Of a stretch of DNA of 12,000 nucleotides, positions 1 through 6,068 are shown piece by piece. Position numbers and translations under genes: made by a program. Location of the stretch: the NCBI GenBank assembly GCA_026988585.1, contig JALSKY010000201.1, forward strand, positions 1 through 12,000, given 5' to 3'. Source of the DNA: Deltaproteobacteria bacterium. Its GTDB lineage: Bacteria > Desulfobacterota > Dissulfuribacteria > Dissulfuribacterales > QOAL01. The stretch's first letter is position 1. Each line of letters starts with the position of its first letter. Below the pieces are notes generated by a model. The model had not been told where the DNA came from and searched no databases. It saw nothing but the letters and a program-made list of their open reading frames with translations.

Positions 1-99
1 CTGAACCTGTCCACTGCTGCAGGCATCGTTGTCTATGAGGCTTACAGGCAGCTGGCCGGTAGCGATTTCCTAAAACTGCTTGCTGCTGTCCAGCAATAA
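1..99 (+). CDS. SpoU/TrmL-type tRNA 2'-O-methyltransferase, C-terminal fragment
   Basis: Only the last 32 codons and the TAA stop are inside the window; the gene begins upstream. The visible peptide starts LNLSTAAGIVVYEAYRQL. This resembles the closing part of the SPOUT/SpoU methyltransferase fold (motif 3 of the trefoil knot), where an N-L-S-x-A segment lines the S-adenosylmethionine pocket and is followed by a helix with YEA-x-RQ. The wording is closest to TrmL, which methylates the ribose of the wobble base C34/U34 in some leucine tRNAs, but other SpoU members (TrmH, RlmB) end in a similar way. The last 30 bases overlap the 3' end of the convergent dtd gene. Family assignment is good; the exact member is an inference from one short motif. 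Confidence 0.72.
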   Translation: MNLSTAAGIVVYEAYRQLAGSDFLKLLAAVQQ

Positions 100-519
100 T
101 GTAACAGGCCCCTGATTCACCAGATGAACCTCCATATCAGCCTGAAAGACGCCTGTCTCAACAGTTATTCCCATTTGTCTTATGGATTCTGCCACCTGCA
201 GGTAGAGCCCCCTGGCCTGCTCCGGCGGGGCAGCATCTGTAAATGAAGGCCTCCTGCCCCTTCTGCAATCCCCATAAAGGGTAAACTGGGATACCAGCAG
301 GATACTGCCCCCTATATCCCGGAGTGACAGATTCATTTTTCCTGAATCATCAGGAAATACCCTCAGGTTTGCACATTTATCCGCAATATAGCGCACATCC
401 CTATCCGTATCCGACACAGTTACCCCGAGCAGGACCAGGGCTCCATTCCCTATGCTGCCTACAACATCTCCATTCACAATAACCTCTGCCTCTGAAACCC
501 TCTGCCAAACCGCTCTCAT
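70..519 (-). CDS. dtd: D-aminoacyl-tRNA deacylase (Dtd)
   Basis: Cytoplasmic homodimeric proofreading enzyme that hydrolyses D-amino acids (and glycine mischarged on tRNA-Ala) from tRNA, recycling the tRNA. The 149-residue product is the usual length (about 145). It begins MRAVWQRVSEAEV, the standard Dtd opening, and carries both signature motifs: SQFTL at residues 77-81 and the Gly-cisPro segment NQGPVT at 135-140, which together form the cross-subunit active site. The segment RRGRRPSF near residues 86-93 is also typical. The ATG is preceded on the - strand by GGGGGA about 7 bases upstream, supporting this start. The 3' end overlaps the convergent methyltransferase gene by 30 bases, so both genes here concern tRNA but are transcribed towards each other. 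Nothing looks truncated. Confidence 0.96.
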   Translation of the reverse strand: MRAVWQRVSEAEVIVNGDVVGSIGNGALVLLGVTVSDTDRDVRYIADKCANLRVFPDDSGKMNLSLRDIGGSILLVSQFTLYGDCRRGRRPSFTDAAPPEQARGLYLQVAESIRQMGITVETGVFQADMEVHLVNQGPVTLLLDSSKQF

Positions 520-541
520 CTAATCCCCCAGGTCCTCATGG

Positions 542-612
542 AAATTTTCAGTGCCTCGTCATTCAAGGGTTCTGAGTAAAGGCACCTTGTGTCAACAGAC
601 ATCTGAAAATTT
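542..612. repeat. 10-bp inverted repeat in dtd/rng divergent spacer
   Basis: AAATTTTCAG at 542-551 is the exact reverse complement of CTGAAAATTT at 603-612, separated by 51 bases. It lies in the spacer between the divergently transcribed dtd and rng genes, so it could be a paired regulator-binding site or the base of a leader stem. The arms are AT-rich and do not extend beyond 10 bp, so chance is a real alternative. No convincing -35/-10 pair was found here; the best -10-like word towards rng is TATCAT at 612-617. Nothing else recognisable occupies 520-731. Confidence 0.3.
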
Positions 613-731
613 ATCATAGTCTGAACGGACCGCAACGGATTAACGTCCAGCAACCAGATCCAATGATCCATTACCTTTTTGCATATTTCACCCCCTTGTG
701 CTTTGTGTTACTCCCTTTTATTCTATGCCCC

Positions 732-2297
732 ATGAGTGCGGAACTGATCATAAATGTGGCTCCCTGGGAAACAAGGGTAGCCCTTCTTGAAAACGGAACT
801 GCAGTGGAGTTTCACGTTGAGCGTCCTAAACGTCCTGGCCATGTGGGTAATATCTATAAAGGACGGGTGGCAAGGGTGTTGCCGGGAATGCAGGCTGCCT
901 TTGTGGAGATCGGTCTGGAAAGAACTGCTTTTCTCTATGTTACAGATGTTTATGATCACCTGTCAGAGTTTGAGCTGATGCTTGGGCGCACCGATTCCAA
1001 TGAGGAGGAGCCAGAGGACCATGTCCTTCAGGCCAACGGTGATGAAGAGCCGGAGTCTCTCCACTATACTCCTCCTCCGTTCCGGATAGAAGATCTCCTG
1101 CATGAAGGTCAGGAGATACTCGTACAGGTCTCCAAGGAACCCCTTGGCAGCAAGGGTGCCAGGGTCACTTCTCACATCTCACTGCCAGGAAGAAATCTGG
1201 TCCTCATGCCCACAATGAATCACGTTGGCATATCCAGACGGATTGAGGATGAACAGGAAAGGAACCGACTCAAAGCCCTGATTGAAGAGATGCGCCCCAA
1301 GGGCATGGGCTTCATTGCCAGAACAGCCAGCGAGGGGATTTCCAGGGAACATCTTCAGGCCGAGATGGATTTTCTCAGGGCACTCTGGGAAAACATCCAG
1401 CAGAAGGGAGCAAACCTGCCTATTCCCAGCCTGGTTTATGAAGATCTGGATATAACCCTCAGAGCGGTCAGAGACCTGTTTTCTGGTGATGTTCAGCGTC
1501 TCGTTGTGGACTCCAGGGACGCCTATGAGAGGATACTCGAATTCATCGAGGCCTTTGCAGCCAACCTCAGACCCAATGTTGAACTATATACGGAACCACA
1601 GCCGATCTTTGATGCCTTTGGGATCGAGATAGAGATGTCAAGGGCCCTTGGAAAAAAGGTGTGGCTGAAGTCCGGCGGATATATAGTGATCGAAGGGACG
1701 GAGGCCCTTACCGCAATAGATGTGAACACCGGGAAATATACTGGCAAGAGAAACCTGGAAGAGACCATACTCAAAACCAACCTCGAGGCTGCCAAGGAGA
1801 TCGCATATCAGCTTAGGCTGCGAAATATCGGAGGGCTCATCATCATAGATTTCATAGATATGGCTGACGCTTCCAGCAGAGACGAGGTATTTTATACCCT
1901 CAAAGAGGCCTTGAAGCGGGACAAGTGCAAGACCAACATCCTCAGGATGTCGGAGTTGGGCCTGATCCAGATGACCAGGAAACGGAACAGGGAAAACATA
2001 AAGAGGCTGCTCACTGACAGATGTTTCTACTGTGACGGATCTGGATTCCTGAAATCGAGACAGACCATCTGTTATGAGATATTCAGGAAGATAAAGAGAG
2101 ATGCCCCTGCCTATCCGACAGACACCGTTCTGATAGATGTACACCCAAAGATAGGGGAGATGCTGCTGAAGGAGGAGTCATCATTTGTGGAGATGATAGA
2201 GAGGGATATATCCAAGGAGATCGTGATACGTCCTCGGCCGGAACACCATATTGAACAGTTCAGTATAGCTTTTATAAACCGGGTTGCAGGGGAATAG
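732..2297 (+). CDS. rng: Ribonuclease G (RNase E/G family)
   Basis: Endoribonuclease of the RNase E/G family, involved in 5' end maturation of 16S rRNA and mRNA decay in the cytoplasm. From ATG 732 the protein has 521 residues (RNase G is about 490). MSAELIINVAPWETRVALLE matches the RNase G N terminus. An S1-like domain with VGNIYKGRVARVLPGMQAAFV at about 38-58 follows. The catalytic DNase I-like part shows AIDVNTG (Asp330) and IIDFIDM (Asp373), the two metal-binding aspartates, then TRKR. The zinc-link CFYCDGSG (Cys431, Cys434) is present. The extra length is mostly an acidic insert in the S1 domain at about 85-112. The frame is open further upstream: an ATG at 663 would add a 23-residue hydrophobic leader. 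Neither start has a clear Shine-Dalgarno site; 732 is chosen because it fits the family N terminus. Confidence 0.95.
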   Translation: MSAELIINVAPWETRVALLENGTAVEFHVERPKRPGHVGNIYKGRVARVLPGMQAAFVEIGLERTAFLYVTDVYDHLSEFELMLGRTDSNEEEPEDHVLQANGDEEPESLHYTPPPFRIEDLLHEGQEILVQVSKEPLGSKGARVTSHISLPGRNLVLMPTMNHVGISRRIEDEQERNRLKALIEEMRPKGMGFIARTASEGISREHLQAEMDFLRALWENIQQKGANLPIPSLVYEDLDITLRAVRDLFSGDVQRLVVDSRDAYERILEFIEAFAANLRPNVELYTEPQPIFDAFGIEIEMSRALGKKVWLKSGGYIVIEGTEALTAIDVNTGKYTGKRNLEETILKTNLEAAKEIAYQLRLRNIGGLIIIDFIDMADASSRDEVFYTLKEALKRDKCKTNILRMSELGLIQMTRKRNRENIKRLLTDRCFYCDGSGFLKSRQTICYEIFRKIKRDAPAYPTDTVLIDVHPKIGEMLLKEESSFVEMIERDISKEIVIRPRPEHHIEQFSIAFINRVAGE

Positions 2298-2316
2298 CAG
2301 GTAATCCACTGTCATT

Positions 2317-2326
2317 TGTCCGGACA
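2317..2326. repeat. Perfect 10-bp palindrome upstream of metE-like gene
   Basis: TGTCCGGACA is a perfect palindrome in the 131-base spacer between rng and the MetE-like gene, about 20 bases after the rng stop. It could be an operator half or a restriction-type chance site. No T-run follows it, so it does not look like a terminator. Confidence 0.25.
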
Positions 2327-2349
2327 TCAACCATAGACATGGTCATACT

Positions 2350-2361
2350 TGCAGGCCTGCA
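2350..2361. repeat. Perfect 12-bp palindrome upstream of metE-like gene
   Basis: TGCAGGCCTGCA is a perfect palindrome lying 67 bases before the MetE-like start codon and 23 bases after the preceding 10-bp palindrome. Two perfect palindromes in one short spacer suggest a possible operator region for the downstream gene, but the 12-mer has no loop and no T-run, so it is not an intrinsic terminator. No strong promoter was recognised in 2298-2428. Confidence 0.3.
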
Positions 2362-2428
2362 GAACTGACAGAGGTTTCAATAAGCAGAAGAGATACTATT
2401 CCATTTACAGGAAGGAGATCAGACCGGA

Positions 2429-3484
2429 ATGTTTAGACCAGAAGCCAGGGCAACCCTGATAGGCAGTCTGCCACTTAAAGATCACAGGGCGGCAACAGAG
2501 ATGATCTTTGAATATATGAGTGATATCCCTTTATGGGCCCAACTTCCCTGCTATCCAGAGGAACAGCTGCTGACACAGTTCGTTCCCGGGCTTCCCGGAA
2601 TAAAGGCCGATAACGGAAAACTCTATTTCGATACGCAATCAACTGAGTTTGAGGCAGATCTTCTATCCTTTTTCGAGGATTACATGGCTGTTACAGATGG
2701 CGGTGCCCCCCTTGAAGGATCAAGGTTCTCCTTTTCCCCGGAGACGGAAAGGGGCTTCCTGGAATTCCTCAAAATGGCCAGAGAGAAACAAGGCAGTTTT
2801 TTTGCCCTGAAAGGCCAGGTTACGGGCCCCTTCACAATGCTTACCGGCATCAAGGATCAGGAAGGCAAACTGGCATTCTTCAATCCGATGCTGAGAGACG
2901 CCGTGGTCAAGGCTATGGCACTCAAGGCGAGATATCAGGTCGAAGAGATGAAAAAATTTACAGAAAGGGCCATACTGTTTATGGATGAGCCGGCCCTGGC
3001 AGGGTTCGGATCCTCTGCCATGGTCGGAATCACCCGGCAGGACGCCACTGATCTGCTCTCAGAAACAGTAGAGACAGTAAGGGGTTCCGGCGGCATCTGC
3101 GGAATCCATGTATGCGCCAACACCGATTGGCCTCTGGTGTTGGACTCAGGTGTTGATATACTGAGCTTTGATTCCTACAGCTTTTTTGACAAACTCATTC
3201 TTTACAGGCATGACCTGGAAAAGTTCCTGAACAGGGGCGGAGTGCTCGCCTGGGGGATAGTACCGACTCTGGATCAGAAAAGGCTGGCAGATGAAGATAT
3301 TCAACACCTTTTCAGCATTTGGAAGGAACAGACATCACAACTTCAGATGGATATGACACTCCTGAGGTCGCAAGCGATCATAACCCCCAGTTGCGGCACA
3401 GGCCTTCTGCCACTTGAGCTTGCAGAGAAGGCACTTGCCCTGACCAGAGATCTGTCTATCAAAATCAGAGAGTCCATTCATTAG
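2429..3484 (+). CDS. Core-MetE-like methyltransferase, UROD/MetE superfamily
   Basis: The 351-residue protein corresponds to the C-terminal barrel of cobalamin-independent methionine synthase, without the N-terminal half of classical MetE (about 750 residues). Short 'core-MetE' proteins of this kind make methionine by taking a methyl group from a methylated corrinoid protein rather than from methyl-folate polyglutamate. Visible landmarks: GSLPL at 12-16 (the usual opening), GQVTGPFT at 129-136, MDEPAL at 185-190, HVC at 227-229, DILSFDS at 243-249 and TPSCGTG at 319-325. Aligned by eye with E. coli MetE (His641, Cys643, Glu665, Cys726), the zinc ligands are His227, Cys229, Asp248 and Cys322, so the usual Glu is Asp. 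AAGGAG at 2412-2417 lies 11 bases before the ATG. The XXXCH gene follows 22 bases later. A uroporphyrinogen-decarboxylase-type corrinoid methyltransferase with another substrate is the main alternative. Confidence 0.75.
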   Translation: MFRPEARATLIGSLPLKDHRAATEMIFEYMSDIPLWAQLPCYPEEQLLTQFVPGLPGIKADNGKLYFDTQSTEFEADLLSFFEDYMAVTDGGAPLEGSRFSFSPETERGFLEFLKMAREKQGSFFALKGQVTGPFTMLTGIKDQEGKLAFFNPMLRDAVVKAMALKARYQVEEMKKFTERAILFMDEPALAGFGSSAMVGITRQDATDLLSETVETVRGSGGICGIHVCANTDWPLVLDSGVDILSFDSYSFFDKLILYRHDLEKFLNRGGVLAWGIVPTLDQKRLADEDIQHLFSIWKEQTSQLQMDMTLLRSQAIITPSCGTGLLPLELAEKALALTRDLSIKIRESIH

Positions 3485-3506
3485 GATATTAAAAACGGGT
3501 ATCAAG

Positions 3507-4166
3507 ATGAAATATAAAGAAAAGGGAGAAGAAAAACTGCAGAGAGAGCGTATTGCACAGGAGCTCACCAAGTTAGCGGGCCTTATTGCAGACGGCGACA
3601 TAGGCACCTTAGAACATGAAATCCTCCTGGCAGATCAGGGGGTCATCAAATGGAAACACAAGGTGGATAAGGATCGATTCTCCTCGGAAATAGAGATAAA
3701 TATCCCTGTCCAGGGCAGGATAGAATCCCTGGAAACCCGGTTCTCTGCCTTTGGTCCCGATAAAAAACATGGCAAAAAGGAGGGTGCACGCCCATCCGTA
3801 AACAGAACGGGAAAGAGGCCTGAAGGACGCAAAAATGGGACCAGGAATAGTAACAGCAGGAAGAAACGGCCATACAAGGCCAGAAAGGTGAAAAAGGCCA
3901 TCAAGGGGCTGTGGCAGGAGATAAAGGATTGCGCCCAGAGCAACAAAGCATTCCCGCCGGATAATGCAGCGCGGTTCTATGACCTGATAAACCAGTATGG
4001 TCAGATGGCAGATCCGCAGTGGAAGGATGACTGGACTGAATGCGCTTCATCCATGAAGAGTGCCATCACAGCCCTGAAATCAGGAGATCCCGGAGGGGTT
4101 GCCAGGGCCATAGAGAATGCAGAACAACTCACAAAACAGTGCCATGCAAAGCACAAAAAGTCATGA
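3507..4166 (+). CDS. XXXCH-domain protein (GAK-system XXXCH-like)
   Basis: A 219-residue, strongly basic soluble protein without signal peptide or membrane segment; its biochemical role is unknown. Three parts are visible. Residues 1-70 (ELTKLAGLIADG near 19-30, then alternating strands ending SSEIEINIPVQ) resemble the small amphi-Trp-like N-terminal domain found in such proteins. Residues about 80-130 form a Lys/Arg/Gly/Ser-rich linker, probably disordered. Residues about 130-219 are helical and end LTKQCHAKHKKS, with Cys212-His213. That layout mirrors cytochrome c', whose C-terminal helix carries CXXCH, but here the first heme cysteine is missing (TKQCH), the hallmark of the XXXCH family known from deltaproteobacteria. 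It follows the MetE-like gene by 22 bases and probably shares its transcript. The Shine-Dalgarno site is weak. No ATP-grasp or CofD-like partner of the GAK system lies in this window. The family call is from memory of the pattern. Confidence 0.66.
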   Translation: MKYKEKGEEKLQRERIAQELTKLAGLIADGDIGTLEHEILLADQGVIKWKHKVDKDRFSSEIEINIPVQGRIESLETRFSAFGPDKKHGKKEGARPSVNRTGKRPEGRKNGTRNSNSRKKRPYKARKVKKAIKGLWQEIKDCAQSNKAFPPDNAARFYDLINQYGQMADPQWKDDWTECASSMKSAITALKSGDPGGVARAIENAEQLTKQCHAKHKKS

Positions 4167-4233
4167 CTAACAGGAAAAAGGAGTTTCAACACAGGAGATG
4201 GTTACTGAACAGTTATCAGGCCATACAGAAAAT

Positions 4234-4259
4234 TTGACTACTCACGGAAAAAATATAAT
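4234..4259 (+). promoter_or_regulatory. Putative sigma-70-type promoter for the dap cluster
   Basis: TTGACT at 4234-4239 and a consensus TATAAT at 4254-4259 lie in the 150-base spacer before dapA, which gives a leader of about 50 bases. The spacing is only 14 bases, shorter than the preferred 16-18, so the -10 is more convincing than the pair. The leader is too short for a lysine riboswitch. Confidence 0.42.
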
Positions 4260-4299
4260 TATCACTAAGTAACCAGTTAAAGGAAATAATCAACTTAAC

Positions 4300-4305
4300 A
4301 AGGAG
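4300..4305 (+). promoter_or_regulatory. Ribosome binding site deciding the dapA start
   Basis: AAGGAG (within AAGGAGAGGG) lies 11 bases before ATG 4317. It is the only strong Shine-Dalgarno site near the gene and supports the start that includes the unusual Cys/Lys-rich extension of DapA. Confidence 0.7.
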
Positions 4306-4316
4306 AGGGTAATCTC

Positions 4317-5246
4317 ATGGCATGCAGGAAAAAGGGGTGCAGTACCAAGAAGGGCAAGCAGGAGAAGAAAGAGATCAAAGGGGCTATTGTTGCCATTGTA
4401 ACGCCATTCAAGGATGGCAAGGTAGATGAAGATGGGCTTAAGGCGCTGATTGACTGGCATATCAAGAGTGGAACCCATTGCATAGTGCCCTGCGGAACCA
4501 CAGGTGAATCAGCAACCCTGAGCCATGAAGAACACATGAGGGTTGTGGAGCTGACCGTTGACCATGTGAATGGGCGCGTTCCGGTCATTGCAGGAACCGG
4601 TTCCAACTCCACGGAGGAGACCATCTTCCTGACCAAACATGCCAAAAAGGCTGGAGCAGACGCTGCCCTGGTAATCACCCCATATTACAACAAGCCGAGC
4701 CAGGAAGGACTTTTTCACCACTTCGAAACAGTAGCCAGGGAGTGCAAATTCCCAATGATCCTTTACAATGTACCCAGCCGAACAGGTGTGAACATGCTCC
4801 CTGAAACAGTTGCAAGATGTGCCAAAAACCGCTGGGTAATCGGGATAAAGGAGGCTACAGGCAGCCTCAAACAGGTCTCGGATGTGATAAGACTCTGTCC
4901 TAAAAACTTCATTCTTCTTTCCGGAGATGACTTCACCGCATTCCCTACTATGGCAGTGGGAGGAAAAGGTGTAATATCAGTAACATCCAATGTGATGCCC
5001 AAACAGATGGCCAACATGATGAACGCCTTTTTCAAGGGAGAAATTGAAAAGGCCAATAAACTCCATCACAAACTTTCACCCATGTTTGCTGCAATGTTCA
5101 TGGACACCAATCCAGTCCCTGCCAAGGCAGCTCTCAAGATGATGGGCCGAATAGAATCTGATGAGGTCAGGATGCCTCTCTATGCAATGAGTGATGACGG
5201 CAAGGAGAACTTGGCCAACATTCTTAAAGATTACAAGCTGATATAG
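4317..5246 (+). CDS. dapA: 4-hydroxy-tetrahydrodipicolinate synthase (DapA)
   Basis: Condenses pyruvate with aspartate 4-semialdehyde, the committed step to diaminopimelate and lysine; a cytoplasmic (beta/alpha)8 barrel. The 309 residues contain all expected motifs: GTTGES at 60-65, TPYYNKPSQEGL at 121-132, LYNVPSRTG at 149-157 with Tyr150 and Arg155, GIKEATG at 176-182 with the Schiff-base Lys178, and LSGDD at 201-205. Residues aligning with the E. coli lysine feedback site are present (His70, His73, Asn97, Glu101, Tyr123), so feedback inhibition by lysine is plausible. Compared with E. coli DapA (292 residues) there is a 17-residue N-terminal extension, MACRKKGCSTKKGKQEK, rich in Lys and with two cysteines; the strong ribosome site argues it is translated. 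dapB starts 19 bases downstream, so the two are surely co-transcribed. Confidence 0.97.
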   Translation: MACRKKGCSTKKGKQEKKEIKGAIVAIVTPFKDGKVDEDGLKALIDWHIKSGTHCIVPCGTTGESATLSHEEHMRVVELTVDHVNGRVPVIAGTGSNSTEETIFLTKHAKKAGADAALVITPYYNKPSQEGLFHHFETVARECKFPMILYNVPSRTGVNMLPETVARCAKNRWVIGIKEATGSLKQVSDVIRLCPKNFILLSGDDFTAFPTMAVGGKGVISVTSNVMPKQMANMMNAFFKGEIEKANKLHHKLSPMFAAMFMDTNPVPAKAALKMMGRIESDEVRMPLYAMSDDGKENLANILKDYKLI

Positions 5247-5265
5247 AAACAGGGGATTCTTAACC

Positions 5266-6066
5266 ATGGTAAAGGCAATCGTAGCAGGTGCTGGCGGTCG
5301 AATGGGAGGACGGATTATCGCCATGATCAAGGAGGCTGATGGCATAGAGCTTTCCGCTGCCTTTGAACGCCCGGACAGCCCGGCGGTAGGCAAGGATGCG
5401 GGAGAAGTAGCTGGAATAGGCCATATCGGAGTGGAGATAAACGGCTCATTGGATCAGGTGATCGACAAGGGTGACGTGATCATAGATTTCACTTTTCACC
5501 AGGCTGCAGTTAAACATGCAGAACGGGCAGCCTCAGCCGGAAGATCCATGGTCATTGGCACCACCGGTTTCTCTCAGGAAGAAAAGGCCCGTATAGAAGA
5601 ACTGTCCCACTCTTTCCCCTGTGTGCTGGCCCCTAACATGAGTGTGGGTGTCAATCTGCTCTACAAACTACTGGAGATAACTGCCACTGTGCTCGGGGAC
5701 GATTACGATGTAGAGATAGTGGAAGCCCACCACAGGATGAAAAAGGACGCCCCCAGCGGCACTGCCCTGCAACTCGGCAGAGTGGTTGCTCAGGCCCTTG
5801 GAAGAGATTTCGACAAGGTAGCAGTCTATGAGCGTCATGGCATAATAGGTGAACGCAGCGGTAAGGAGATCGGCATCCAAACCCTTAGGGGCGGGGATAT
5901 CGTCGGTGAACACACGGTCATGTTTGCCGGCATTGGAGAAAGAGTAGAGATCACCCACAAGGCCTCCAGCCGCGATACATTTGCCAGAGGGGCTGTCAGG
6001 GCTGCAAAGTGGGTTGCCGGCAAAGGTCCCGGGCTATATTCCATGCAGGATGTCCTTGGAATCTGA
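5266..6066 (+). CDS. dapB: 4-hydroxy-tetrahydrodipicolinate reductase (DapB)
   Basis: Reduces hydroxy-tetrahydrodipicolinate with NAD(P)H to tetrahydrodipicolinate, the substrate of DapL. The 266-residue length is standard. The Rossmann glycine motif GAGGRMG is at 8-14, IGTTGF at 97-102, and the substrate loop EAHHRMKKDAPSGTA at 153-167 holds His155, His156 and Lys159, matching E. coli His159, His160 and Lys163. The C-terminal FARGAVRAAKWVAGK-GPGLYSM-DVLG ending is typical. Start ATG 5266 has AGGGGA about 10 bases upstream and gives the usual MVKAIVAGAGGRMG N terminus. The next gene begins 2 bases after the TGA, implying translational coupling. Confidence 0.97.
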   Translation: MVKAIVAGAGGRMGGRIIAMIKEADGIELSAAFERPDSPAVGKDAGEVAGIGHIGVEINGSLDQVIDKGDVIIDFTFHQAAVKHAERAASAGRSMVIGTTGFSQEEKARIEELSHSFPCVLAPNMSVGVNLLYKLLEITATVLGDDYDVEIVEAHHRMKKDAPSGTALQLGRVVAQALGRDFDKVAVYERHGIIGERSGKEIGIQTLRGGDIVGEHTVMFAGIGERVEITHKASSRDTFARGAVRAAKWVAGKGPGLYSMQDVLGI

Positions 6067-6068
6067 AA

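Noticed and set aside
1638..2144. 168-codon open frame on the - strand inside rng
   Set aside because: It is antisense to the conserved catalytic region of RNase G, has no recognisable motif, and is explained by the codon bias of the real gene.
4167..4316. Lysine riboswitch upstream of dapA
   Set aside because: The spacer is 150 bases, the likely leader only about 50, and no multi-stem riboswitch-like pairing was seen.
6009..6068. Upstream in-frame ATG for the FAH-family gene inside dapB
   Set aside because: It would overlap dapB by 58 bases and add a tail not seen in the family; ATG 6069 fits tight coupling to the dapB stop.
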